A stretch of DNA of 64,000 nucleotides, from assembly GCF_913773735.1 (NCBI RefSeq), contig NZ_CAJYEB010000016.1, positions 37,520-101,519 of the forward strand, in the 5' to 3' direction. A model generated the notes under the pieces. The model had not been told where the DNA came from. It was given only the letters and a program-made list of their open reading frames with translations, and made no database searches. Positions 19,007-27,426 of the stretch are shown here, in pieces; the first letter of the stretch is position 1; each line of letters starts with the position of its first letter. A program made the translations under genes and the position numbers. The DNA comes from an uncultured Massilia sp. (GTDB lineage Bacteria; Pseudomonadota; Gammaproteobacteria; Burkholderiales; Burkholderiaceae_D).

Positions 19007-19788
19007 GTGTGCCACGCCAGTTCCTCGGCCAGGCGCACCACGTTGCAGCGGGTGCTCTCGAGCCAGTTGGTTTCCCATTGCACGGGATGGGTCAGGAAGC
19101 AGATGCGCGCATGCCGCCCCAGCGCCTCGAACGGCGACAGGGGCGTGTAGTAGACGGGGTAGGGGCGGTCGCTGATGTACAGGTCGAAGTGGCGCAGCAG
19201 CTCGTTGTCGTAGGATTCGCATTCGATGCCGCAGCGGCGGCGCAGCTCGGGGTCGCGCAGCAGCTCGTGGTTGATCACCTGCAGGCGCCGGTTGGCGAAG
19301 TCGCCGTGGCTGGCGACGGTCGTCATGGGCAGCCCGAGCTGTTCGCGGATGCGCGTGAAGTTGCGCACGAACAGCTCGCGGATTTCGGGGAAGCGCGCGC
19401 GCACGTCGTCGCCGCGGCGCAGGCGGTGGCGCTTGGCGAAGGTCGCCACCTCCTCGTAGTGGTAGCTGGCCTCGCTGCCGGCCGCTTCGATGTCGCGCAT
19501 GAAGCCGTAGTCCAGCGTGCTCAGGCGGAAGTAATAGCTGGCGCCGACCCCGTGCTTGCGCTCGAGCGCGAACATCTTGCGCGCCGTGCGCACGTCGCTG
19601 TCGATGTCGTGCCGGTGCACCAGCACCTTGCCCGCCTGTCCGTCCGTATCGCGCACCGCCCGGTAGAAGTCGCGTACCGACAGCTGGCGGTAGCCGGCCT
19701 GGCGGGCCGCCGCCAGCAGGGCTTCGTACTCGCGCAGCCGCGACGGCATCAGGTAGTCCGAGTACAGGCGGTTGAGCAGTGTCTTCAT
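19003..19788 (-). CDS. Polysaccharide deacetylase-like protein
   Basis: 261 residues. The segment VLVHRHDIDSDVRTA resembles the metal-binding HDxD motif of NodB-type deacetylases, and GVGASYYFRLST and VASHGDFANRR fit the later strand and His motif. No signal peptide is present, so it would act in the cytoplasm on a nucleotide sugar or lipid-linked sugar, unlike most secreted relatives. It overlaps its neighbours by 4 bases on both sides. The family call is moderately firm; the substrate is unknown. Confidence 0.7.
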   Translation of the reverse strand: MKTLLNRLYSDYLMPSRLREYEALLAAARQAGYRQLSVRDFYRAVRDTDGQAGKVLVHRHDIDSDVRTARKMFALERKHGVGASYYFRLSTLDYGFMRDIEAAGSEASYHYEEVATFAKRHRLRRGDDVRARFPEIRELFVRNFTRIREQLGLPMTTVASHGDFANRRLQVINHELLRDPELRRRCGIECESYDNELLRHFDLYISDRPYPVYYTPLSPFEALGRHARICFLTHPVQWETNWLESTRCNVVRLAEELAWHT

Positions 19789-20489
19789 TGCAGGCTGTAC
19801 TTCACGTGGTAGGGTTCGAACCCGAGGATGCGCTTGAAGTGCTGCAGCCCGGGCTGGGCGCCGAAGAAGGTGTCGTACATCAGGTAGCGCACCTCGCCGC
19901 GCTCCAGCAGGCGCACGACGATGTCCACGACCAGCAAGTGCATGATGCCGTCGTTGTTGCGCAGGCCGATCAGCTGGGAGAAGGCGCTGAAGTCGCCATA
20001 GCGCGCGATGTTGGCGTAGGCGACCAGCCGACCCCCGCCGTCCAGCACGCCGTAGTACTCGTAGTGCGGCTGCGTCTCGAAGCGCGTGGCCTTGCGGCGG
20101 TAGTGGTCGTCCATCGGCCGGCCCTGGCGCGTGTCGAGCGCGGTATTGATCGCGTGGATCGCGTCCACGTGCTCGTTGCGCTCGATCGGCCGGCACACGT
20201 AGCCGCGCGCGCGCGCGCGCCGGGCGTGCCAGGCGCCGCGGTTCTTGCCGGCGATGGCCGCGAGGTAGGCCGCCGGTCCGTCGAAGCGCCCGAGGTCGAG
20301 GAGGGCGGCGCCCACGGTCTTGTTGCCGATGATGCGGTAGCGCGGATGCGGCCTGGTGAACTGGCGGTAGACGGCCGGGATGTCGTCCGGCGCCAGCCGC
20401 GCGTCGAAGCGCAGGCTGGCGCGCGGCAAGCGCACCACCTGGCGCAGTGTGTCGGCGTGACGGGCAATGTCGTTCAGGAAGCTGCGCAT
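19785..20489 (-). CDS. GNAT-like (N-acyltransferase-type) protein
   Basis: 234 residues. The C-terminal half resembles a GNAT fold: HYEYYGVLDGGGRLVAYANI, a central strand-helix and a closing FKRILGFEPYHV like the LGF motif of acetyltransferases. The start (MRSFLND) has GAGG about 8 bases upstream; open frame continues upstream through low-complexity repeats and is rejected. It is translationally coupled to the deacetylase-like gene by a 4-base overlap, so the two may act in sequence on an amino sugar. Family call is tentative. Confidence 0.6.
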   Translation of the reverse strand: MRSFLNDIARHADTLRQVVRLPRASLRFDARLAPDDIPAVYRQFTRPHPRYRIIGNKTVGAALLDLGRFDGPAAYLAAIAGKNRGAWHARRARARGYVCRPIERNEHVDAIHAINTALDTRQGRPMDDHYRRKATRFETQPHYEYYGVLDGGGRLVAYANIARYGDFSAFSQLIGLRNNDGIMHLLVVDIVVRLLERGEVRYLMYDTFFGAQPGLQHFKRILGFEPYHVKYSLQ

Positions 20490-20551
20490 GATGACCTCGT
20501 GGCGATGGAACGTGTGGCGGTACGTTGGCCGCGGCAGGCGCCGGCGGCGTG

Positions 20552-20593
20552 CTTGGCGGCGCTGTCGGCGTTCTTGGCGGCGTTGTCGGCGTT
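20552..20593 (-). repeat. 21-bp tandem repeat between glycosyltransferase and GNAT-like gene
   Basis: Two nearly identical 21-base units beginning CTTGGCGGCG follow each other, then degrade into further GC-rich repeats up to about 20650. The stretch holds no supported gene and continues the low-complexity sequence encoding the tail of the upstream glycosyltransferase. Confidence 0.65.
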
Positions 20594-20676
20594 CTTGCCG
20601 GCCGTGCCGCCGGCGGCATTGCCGGATCGGCGGCCGGATCGTGGGCCGGGACGGTGCCGTGCATGCCGGCCCGGCC

Positions 20677-22014
20677 TCATGCCGCGCGCTCCGGCGGCCC
20701 GGTGCCCGCGCCGCTGCCGGCGCCGCCTCCCGTGCGGCAGCCCGCGCAGCTTCCGGTGGTGCCTCCGGTGGTGCTTCCTGGGCCGCTGCCGGTGCCGCTT
20801 CCCGCACCGCCGACCGTGCCGTTGCCCGTGGTCGGGGCCGCGCCCCTGCCGTTGCCGCCGCCGTTGTCCCTGCCGTTGCCCGCGCCGCGCGCGGCCGGGG
20901 CGGCGCCCGGGGCCAGCAGCGCGTCGTAGAACGCGGCCAGCTTGTCCGCTTCGCCGCGCCAGTTGTAGCGGGCCTGCACGGCGCGGCGGCCGTTCTCTCC
21001 CATGCGCCGGGCGACGTCCGGGTGGCGGCACAGGTGGTCGATCGCGGCGGCGATCGCGGCCGGGTCGCCGGGGTCGACGCAGACGCCGCAGTCGTTGCCC
21101 TCGACGATGTCGCGCCACAGCGGGAAGCGCGAGGCGATCACGGGCAGGCCGGCCGCCATGTACTCGAACATCTTGACCGGCAGCGCATCGAGGTAGTTGG
21201 CCACCGGGTGCAGCGTGACCAGGCCGGCCAGCGCGCGCCGCATGGCCTGGCGCACGCCGGCGCGGTCGAGGTGGCCCCGTGCGACGACCCGCGCCCAGCC
21301 CGGCTCGCGCAGCATTTCCCGTTCCAGCGCCGGTTCGGCGAAGCGGCCGGCCAGGACCAGGCGTGCCGGGCCCTGCAGCAGCGCGCAGGCGCGCACCAGT
21401 TCGCGGATGCCGCGGATCGCCGAGATGCTGCCGACGTAGCACACCTCGTCCGCCTTGCCGTTCCAGTCCGGCGCGCCGTCGAATTCCTGCAGCAGCGGAT
21501 AGTTGTTGACGTCGACGGTGTTCGGATGGATGCGCGCCAGGCGCGCGCCGATGAAGGGCGTGGCCGCGACCAGGCCGTCGAAGCGGCGGCAGGCATGCCG
21601 TTCGTAGACGGCCCATGCGCGCGACAGCAGGCGCCGCGACAGGCTGCCCAGGTAGGGCTTGGCGAGCAGCTGGGCCGGCACGTCCTCGTGCGAATCGAAC
21701 ACGACGCGGCGGCCCAGGCGCTTCAGGCGCAGGCCGGCCGGGATCAGCTCGGGGTCGTGCAGGTGGTAGACGTCGGCGTCGAGCCGCCGCGCGGCGCGCA
21801 GCACGGCGCGCGTCGTGCGCAGCACGCGGTTCAGCCGGCCCGGCAGGAAACCGGCGTCGACGATCCGCACGCCGTCCGCGCGCTCGTCGCCCAGCCCGTC
21901 GGCGACGACCAGCGTCACCTCATGCCCGCGCTCCGTCAGGCTGTGGCACTGCTTGACGAAGATCCTCGTGTCGTAGCGCGGATGGGCCGAAGTCAGGTGC
22001 ACGATATTTGCCAT
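20677..22014 (-). CDS. Glycosyltransferase family 4 with Gly/Thr-rich tail
   Basis: 445 residues. The core starts MANIVHLTSAHPRYDTRIF and has DVYHLHDPELIP, VVFDSHEDVPAQL, GSISAIRGIRELV and KMFEYMAAGLPVIAS, like WbpH/capsular GT4 enzymes. About 75 C-terminal residues after the fold are low complexity (Gly, Ala, Thr, Asn) and probably disordered. Start at 22014 has AGAGGAAAT before it. The first 95 bases overlap the end of the upstream Wzy-like gene in another frame, unusually long for this operon. Confidence 0.88.
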   Translation of the reverse strand: MANIVHLTSAHPRYDTRIFVKQCHSLTERGHEVTLVVADGLGDERADGVRIVDAGFLPGRLNRVLRTTRAVLRAARRLDADVYHLHDPELIPAGLRLKRLGRRVVFDSHEDVPAQLLAKPYLGSLSRRLLSRAWAVYERHACRRFDGLVAATPFIGARLARIHPNTVDVNNYPLLQEFDGAPDWNGKADEVCYVGSISAIRGIRELVRACALLQGPARLVLAGRFAEPALEREMLREPGWARVVARGHLDRAGVRQAMRRALAGLVTLHPVANYLDALPVKMFEYMAAGLPVIASRFPLWRDIVEGNDCGVCVDPGDPAAIAAAIDHLCRHPDVARRMGENGRRAVQARYNWRGEADKLAAFYDALLAPGAAPAARGAGNGRDNGGGNGRGAAPTTGNGTVGGAGSGTGSGPGSTTGGTTGSCAGCRTGGGAGSGAGTGPPERAA

Positions 22015-23248
22015 ATTTCCTCTCGAACCGGTATTGCGCATAAGCGCCCAGCGTGGCGCCGACGAGCATGTCAGTGAAATAGTGGGACGAAACCAGCAGC
22101 AGGATCGTGACGCAGGCCAGTGCGAAGCCGAGGATGAACTCGGGCCGGCGCCGTCCGGCCAGGTATTCCTTGACGAACATCGGGATCGCGGGCAGCGCCG
22201 TCAGCGCCAGCAGATAGACGAAGCCGAACAGGCCCAGGTCGACCCAGGCCGACAGCACGTTGTGCGAGTAGTAGCCGGGCGCATAGCTGGCATAGGCGCC
22301 CATCAGCGGATGGGCGGCGATGGTCTGGCGCGCGTGCACGGTCAGGTGGTGGCGCTTGTTGGCCGAGGTCGAGTGCGACAGGTCGAGCAGCTCGAGGATG
22401 CGGTTGTCCGGCAGCGCCGCGACGAGCTCGTCCAAATGGGCGTGCAGCAGGGCGGCGCCGATGACGGCGCAGCCGATGAAGACCATCTTGTGGCGCGTGA
22501 AGTACAGCTCGATGACCGGGATCGCGAACAGCAGGCCGGCGAACTCGCTGCGCGCCGTGTTGACGAACAGCGTCGCCGCGCCTGCGCCGTACAGCACGAG
22601 GCGCAGCAGCAGCGAGCGCGTATGGGCGACGACGGGCAGGAACGTCATCAGGTAGGAACGCGAGAAACCCTGGTAGGTGGCCAGCGCATCGGTGTCCTTG
22701 GCCATGCCCAGCTTGCCCAGGTAGAACACGCCGTTCACGGAAAAGCTGAACACGATCGCGCTCATGCCCGCCAGGCTGGCCAGCGCCATGATGCGGAACT
22801 GCCGCCCGGTGAAGTCGATCAGCGAGAACAGCACGAAGGTGTTCACCATGAACAGGATGCCCAGCACGTGGTTGGCGACGATGGTGCGGTTGGCGCCGGC
22901 CGCGGCATTGACGACGATGACGACGAGGAAGTACGCGTTGAACAAGCCGTAGTGCAGGTCGATCGCGGACAGCCGGCGCGGGTCGCGACGCATGCGCGCG
23001 TGGTAGGCCAGCGCCAGCGGCAGCATGTACAGCAGCGCAATGGGCGAGAAATAGCCGCCCAGGAAGGCGCCGGTCGTGCCCGTGCCAAGCAGCGTGTGGT
23101 AATAGAAGAACCCCGGGAACAGCATGAAGAATGCCGAGTTCAGTAGCAACTGCTCGCGCGCCGCGCCTCCGGCGCCGCCTGTGCCGCCTGTGCCGCCCGC
23201 GCCGTCGATGCGCGCACCGTGGCTGCCGTTGTCGTGGATGGTCTTCAT
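21920..23248 (-). CDS. Wzy/O-antigen-ligase-like membrane protein
   Basis: 442 residues with about ten or more hydrophobic segments and a large loop containing NKRHHLTVHARQTIAAHPL and GYYSHNVLSAWVDLGLFG, typical of O-antigen ligase/polymerase proteins (conserved His before the late helices). It would polymerise flipped repeat units in the periplasm. The N-terminus carries a short Gly/Thr-rich repeat (GGTGGTGGAGG) before the first helix. Position between Wzx and glycosyltransferases supports the polymerase call; a ligase cannot be excluded. Confidence 0.82.
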   Translation of the reverse strand: MKTIHDNGSHGARIDGAGGTGGTGGAGGAAREQLLLNSAFFMLFPGFFYYHTLLGTGTTGAFLGGYFSPIALLYMLPLALAYHARMRRDPRRLSAIDLHYGLFNAYFLVVIVVNAAAGANRTIVANHVLGILFMVNTFVLFSLIDFTGRQFRIMALASLAGMSAIVFSFSVNGVFYLGKLGMAKDTDALATYQGFSRSYLMTFLPVVAHTRSLLLRLVLYGAGAATLFVNTARSEFAGLLFAIPVIELYFTRHKMVFIGCAVIGAALLHAHLDELVAALPDNRILELLDLSHSTSANKRHHLTVHARQTIAAHPLMGAYASYAPGYYSHNVLSAWVDLGLFGFVYLLALTALPAIPMFVKEYLAGRRRPEFILGFALACVTILLLVSSHYFTDMLVGATLGAYAQYRFERKYGKYRAPDFGPSALRHEDLRQAVPQPDGARA

Positions 23249-23273
23249 GCCCGGTCGCCGCTCCGTTCGTCCT

Positions 23274-24518
23274 TCACGCCGCCGCCAGGCGGTTCTGGGA
23301 AATCTGGTAGGACATGTGCAGGTAGACCAGGTACAGCAGCGAATAGCCGATCGTGTACCAGAGCACGTTGTCGCGCAGCGATCCGGGCGCCAGGAAGGCG
23401 CACAGCGTCATCAGGAACAGCGTGACCTGCCAGACCAGGTCGACCTTCTGCTTGCCCGCCACGAAGAACACGTAGCTGAGCGGGCTGGCGATGAAGTTCA
23501 GGAAGCACAGCGGCGCCAGGATCTGCGCCAGTTCCCCGGCCGGACGCCATGACGCGCCGAACACCCAGGCGAACAGGTCGGGCGAGAACAGCAGCAGCAC
23601 CAGCGCCGGGCCCAGTCCCAGCATCAGCAGCGCCTTGAACGTGTAGCGGTAGGCGCGCGTGCAATGGCCGAGGGTCTGGAACTCGTGCACCGATTCGCGC
23701 TTGAACACTTCGAGCACCGAGGCGGCCAGCAGCGATACCGGCGCGGCCAGCACGCGCTGCGTCAGGGCATACAGGCCGGCGGCCAGCACGCCGTGGCGCA
23801 GGCCGATCAGGAACAGCGGCATCTGGCTGACGAAGGCATTGAGCAGGTTCGAAGGCAGCGAATAGCGCCAGAACTTCTGGTGCCGCAGCAGATAGGCGCG
23901 CGCCGCGCCGTCCAGGCGCAGTCCGATGCGCGGGCGCGGCGGATGCAGCAGCACGGTGGCGGCGAGCAGGCCGGCCGCCAGGCCGACCAGCTGGCCGGCC
24001 AGCAGGCCGGCTTCGCCCACCCCCAGCCACAGCAGCAGCAGCTGGGTGGCGGCGATCGTGGCGGCGCCGATGATCTTGGCGCGCGCGGCCTTGCCGAATT
24101 GCTTGTGCGACGTCGCGTAGGCGAGCGTGGTCTGGGTATAGGCCGTGAGCCAGGTGGCGGCGCCGACGACCGCGAGCGCGCCCCAGGACTGGTCGTGCAA
24201 TGCGGGCAGGCCGAACGCGTGGGCGGCCAGCGCGCACAGCGAGACCAGCACGGCGGTGACGGTCGCGGTGTGGAACACGACGCTGAAGCAGGTGCGTTGC
24301 TGCTCGGCCTCGTGGTCGAGGATCATCGCCGTTTCCAGCCGCAGCGTGGCGGCGATGGCGGAGACGGCGACGACGCCGAGCCAGACCGCGAACGCGCCCA
24401 GCTCGCTGGGCGTGCACATGCGCGTGATCAGCGGCGCCGCCAGCAGTGGCATGGCCTGGGCGCCGAGCGCGCCGCCCAGCACCGTGCCGACGTGCTTCCA
24501 GTAGCCGGAATGACTCAT
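23274..24518 (-). CDS. Wzx-like polysaccharide flippase
   Basis: 414 residues of the MATE-like polysaccharide transporter superfamily, with about twelve hydrophobic helices. KFWRYSLPSNLLNAFVSQMP is a recognisable family region. It would move the undecaprenyl-linked repeat unit across the inner membrane. The start MSHSGYW overlaps the stop of the upstream aminotransferase by 4 bases (ATGA); the open frame upstream of it is a shadow. 25 bases separate it from the Wzy-like start. Confidence 0.88.
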   Translation of the reverse strand: MSHSGYWKHVGTVLGGALGAQAMPLLAAPLITRMCTPSELGAFAVWLGVVAVSAIAATLRLETAMILDHEAEQQRTCFSVVFHTATVTAVLVSLCALAAHAFGLPALHDQSWGALAVVGAATWLTAYTQTTLAYATSHKQFGKAARAKIIGAATIAATQLLLLWLGVGEAGLLAGQLVGLAAGLLAATVLLHPPRPRIGLRLDGAARAYLLRHQKFWRYSLPSNLLNAFVSQMPLFLIGLRHGVLAAGLYALTQRVLAAPVSLLAASVLEVFKRESVHEFQTLGHCTRAYRYTFKALLMLGLGPALVLLLFSPDLFAWVFGASWRPAGELAQILAPLCFLNFIASPLSYVFFVAGKQKVDLVWQVTLFLMTLCAFLAPGSLRDNVLWYTIGYSLLYLVYLHMSYQISQNRLAAA

Positions 24519-25660
24519 GCCGCGGTCGCCCGGGCCGGCGCATGGCCGGATCGCTGCGCGGACGCGCCGGCCTCGCCGACGGCGCCGACCAGGGCCGCGC
24601 ACACCGTGCCGATGTCCTCGTCCGTCAGGTAGGGGCTCAGCGGCAGGCTGAGGACCTGCCCGGCCAGCGCGCGCGCCACCGGGCAGCTGTCGCCGGCGCC
24701 GAGGTGGACGTACGCCGGCTGCATGTGGATCGGCACCGGATAGTGCACGGCCGTGGGGATGCCGGCCGCCTGCAGCGCCCGCTGGACCGCATCGCGTTCG
24801 TCGACCAGCACGGTGTACTGGGCGAACACGCCGTCGCGGTCGCCGGGCCGTGCAAGCAGGCGCACCCGGCCGGCGAGCAGCGCGTCGTAGGTGGCGGCGG
24901 CGCGCCGGCGCTGGGCCAGTTCCCAGTCGAACAGGTCGAGCTTGGCCAGCACGACGGCGCACTGCAGCGTGTCCATGCGGCCGCCGACGCCGATGCGGGT
25001 GTGCACGTAGCGCCGGCTCTGGCCATGCACGCGGATCTCGCGCGCGGCGCGCGCGAGGTCGTCGTCGCTGGTGAACAGGGCGCCGCCGTCGCCGTAGCAG
25101 CCGAGCGGCTTGCTGGGGAAGAAGCTGGTGCAGCCGATCGTGGAGAGGTTGCCGCTGCGCCGGCCGCGATAGCCGGCGCCGAAGCTCTGCGCGCCGTCCT
25201 CGACGATGGCCAGGCCGTGGCGCGCCGCGATCGCGCCGATCTCGTCCATGTCTGCCGGCAAGCCGTACAGCGACACCGGCAGGATGGCGCGCGTGCGCGG
25301 CGTGATGCGCGCCTCGACCAGGGCGGGATCGAGGTTGCAGGTGGCCGGATCGACGTCGACGAAGACCGGCGTGGCGCCCAGCAGCGCGATGGCCTCGGTC
25401 GGGGCGATGAAGGTGAAGGGCGTGGTGATCACCTCGTCGCCGGGCCCGATGCCCAGCGCCATCAGCGCGATCAGCAGCGCCTCGGTGCCCGACGCCACGG
25501 TGACGCAGTGGCGCGCGCCGGTGTACGCGGCCAGGCGCGCCTCGAGCTCGGCCACTTCCGGGCCCATGATGTATTGGCCGTGCTCGAGCACGGCGTGGAT
25601 GCGGGCGTCGATGGTGGCGCGCGCCGCCTGGTACTGGGACTTGAGGTCGATGAATTCCAT
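24515..25660 (-). CDS. wbpE: WbpE-like UDP-sugar 3-aminotransferase
   Basis: 381-residue DegT-family PLP enzyme. The start MEFIDLKSQY, then VASGTEALLIAL, EDGAQSFGAGY and FFPSKPLGCYGDGGA (PLP Lys about residue 184) match WbpE, which aminates UDP-2-acetamido-2-deoxy-3-oxo-glucuronate using glutamate. The adjacent wbpD-, wbpB- and wbpA-like genes make the same pathway, which supports the assignment. No clear ribosome site precedes the start; 21 bases separate it from the wbpD-like stop. Confidence 0.88.
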   Translation of the reverse strand: MEFIDLKSQYQAARATIDARIHAVLEHGQYIMGPEVAELEARLAAYTGARHCVTVASGTEALLIALMALGIGPGDEVITTPFTFIAPTEAIALLGATPVFVDVDPATCNLDPALVEARITPRTRAILPVSLYGLPADMDEIGAIAARHGLAIVEDGAQSFGAGYRGRRSGNLSTIGCTSFFPSKPLGCYGDGGALFTSDDDLARAAREIRVHGQSRRYVHTRIGVGGRMDTLQCAVVLAKLDLFDWELAQRRRAAATYDALLAGRVRLLARPGDRDGVFAQYTVLVDERDAVQRALQAAGIPTAVHYPVPIHMQPAYVHLGAGDSCPVARALAGQVLSLPLSPYLTDEDIGTVCAALVGAVGEAGASAQRSGHAPARATAA

Positions 25661-25681
25661 GACGATGGGGAGGGTCGTGGC

Positions 25682-26353
25682 TCAGGGTTGGTCGGGGGCG
25701 GGGTCGGGCAGCAGCGTGCAGGTGCCGCCCGCCAGCACGTAGCGCTCGCCGGTGTGCGGGCAGCGCGCTTCGGCGTCGCCGCTGCGCGGCAGCGGCAGGC
25801 GTTCGCCGAAGCGGCTGATCCAGCCGAGCTGGCGCGCGGGTACCCCGGCCACCAGCGCGAAGTCGGGCACGTCGGCCTTGACGACGGCCCCGGCGCCGAC
25901 GAAGGCCCAGCGGCCGACGGTGACGCCGCAGACGATGGTCGCGTTGGCGCCGATGCTGGCGCCGCGCCGCACCAGCGTGCGCCGGTACGCATCCTTGCGC
26001 ACGATGCCGGCGCGCGGGTTGTAGACGTTGGTGAACACCATGCTCGGTCCGCAGAACACCTCGTCCTCGAGCGTCACGGCATCGTAGACGGAGACGTTGT
26101 TCTGGATCTTGACGCCGTCGCCGATGACGACGTCGTTGCCGACGAAGACGTTCTGGCCGAGCGAGCAGCGGGCGCCGATGCGGGCGCCGCCGCAGACGTG
26201 GGCGAAGTGCCAGACCCGGGTGCCGGCCCCGAGCGTCGCGCCGGCGTCGACGATGGCGCTGGGGTGGACGATGGCGCCGGCATGGGCGCCATCCGGGCGG
26301 GCCGCGCCGTCGGTGCGGGCGCCGGCGGCCGTGGCGTGCTGGTTGGCGTCCAT
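25682..26353 (-). CDS. wbpD: WbpD-like UDP-3-amino-GlcNAcA N-acetyltransferase
   Basis: 223 residues with a left-handed beta-helix of hexapeptide repeats ([49 protein letters not shown]). RVWHFAHV and FTNVYNPRA are characteristic of WbpD, which acetylates the 3-amino group to give UDP-2,3-diacetamido-2,3-dideoxyglucuronate. A C-terminal [13 protein letters not shown] extension is typical of relatives. A GGAG site inside the end of the upstream gene supports this start; the open frame upstream is a shadow of wbpB. Confidence 0.9.
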   Translation of the reverse strand: MDANQHATAAGARTDGAARPDGAHAGAIVHPSAIVDAGATLGAGTRVWHFAHVCGGARIGARCSLGQNVFVGNDVVIGDGVKIQNNVSVYDAVTLEDEVFCGPSMVFTNVYNPRAGIVRKDAYRRTLVRRGASIGANATIVCGVTVGRWAFVGAGAVVKADVPDFALVAGVPARQLGWISRFGERLPLPRSGDAEARCPHTGERYVLAGGTCTLLPDPAPDQP

Positions 26354-26355
26354 GC

Positions 26356-27417
26356 TCAATACTCCAGCGGCAGGGCCACGCGCCGGCCGTCGCGCGCGGA
26401 GCGGTAGGCCGCGATCAGCACCTCGAGCGATTTCAGGCCCTCGCGCCCGTCCGTCTCCGGCTCGGCCTCGCCGCGCAGCACCCGGATGACGTTGTCGTAG
26501 TACAGCGGGTGCCCGAAGCCGTAGACCGAGGTGGTGCGGTAGCTGGCGTCGGCGACCAGCGCGTCGTCGGGATCGGGGCGGGCGAATTCCCACTGCTGGA
26601 TCTCGTTGACGGCCACCCCGCCGATGCGTACCGTGCCGTGTTCGCCGAGCACGGTGATCGAGCCTTCCATATTGCGCGGATAGGTCAGCATCGTGACGTT
26701 CATCGAGCCCAGCGCGCCGTTGCGCCAGCGCAGGCTGATCACGCCGGTGTCCTCCACTTCGATGTCGCGCGCCAGCGTGGCGGTGTAGGCCTGCAGGCTC
26801 TCGACCGGGCCGACGATCCAGTCGACCAGGTCGACGTAGTGGCTGGCCTGGTTCATGAAGGCGCCACCGTCGAATTCCCAGGTGCCGCGCCATCGGGCGC
26901 TCTCGTAGTACTCGGGCGGGCGGGTCCAGAACACGTTCAGGTTGACCATGTAGATGCGCCCGAAGCGCTTCTTCTCGACGGCGCGCTTGAGCAGCTGCAG
27001 CGTGGCGTTGCGGCGGTTCTGCTTGACGACGAACAGCCGTACGCCGGCGGCATCGGCGGCGGCGACCATGCGCTTGCCGTCTTCCCAGCGCGTGGCCATG
27101 GGTTTTTCGGTGACGACGTGGCGGCCGGCCGCGGCGATGCGCACGGCCTGCTCGGCATGCAGGCCGGACGGTGTGGTGACGACGATGGCGTCGGCGTCGC
27201 AGGCGCGCAGCATGTCGTCCAGGCCGGCATAGCCGGCGGCGCCGGTGGCGCCCACGGCGCGGTCGAGGGCGCGCGGGTCGATGTCGCACACGCCGGCCAG
27301 CTCGGCGCGTTCGTGGTGGCGGCGCAGCGCGTCGATGTGGTTGGCGGCGATGCGGCCGCAGCCGACCAGGGCGAAGCGGACCTTGCGGCCGGTGATGGGG
27401 GCGGGATAGTGGCGCAT
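26356..27417 (-). CDS. wbpB: WbpB-like UDP-GlcNAcA 3-dehydrogenase
   Basis: 353-residue Gfo/Idh/MocA-family oxidoreductase. [19 protein letters not shown] is the NAD-binding Rossmann start, TEKPMA is the family EKP motif with the catalytic Lys, and [19 protein letters not shown] carries the conserved His. It oxidises C3 of UDP-N-acetylglucosaminuronate before transamination. GAGGAGA lies 6 bases upstream of the start, which is 9 bases after the wbpA-like stop. Confidence 0.9.
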   Translation of the reverse strand: MRHYPAPITGRKVRFALVGCGRIAANHIDALRRHHERAELAGVCDIDPRALDRAVGATGAAGYAGLDDMLRACDADAIVVTTPSGLHAEQAVRIAAAGRHVVTEKPMATRWEDGKRMVAAADAAGVRLFVVKQNRRNATLQLLKRAVEKKRFGRIYMVNLNVFWTRPPEYYESARWRGTWEFDGGAFMNQASHYVDLVDWIVGPVESLQAYTATLARDIEVEDTGVISLRWRNGALGSMNVTMLTYPRNMEGSITVLGEHGTVRIGGVAVNEIQQWEFARPDPDDALVADASYRTTSVYGFGHPLYYDNVIRVLRGEAEPETDGREGLKSLEVLIAAYRSARDGRRVALPLEY

Positions 27418-27426
27418 GGCGTCTCC

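Noticed and set aside
20490..20807. Longer GNAT-like protein beginning at 20807
   Set aside because: The extra residues come from repeats and are Ala/Arg/Pro-rich; a good ribosome site precedes 20489.
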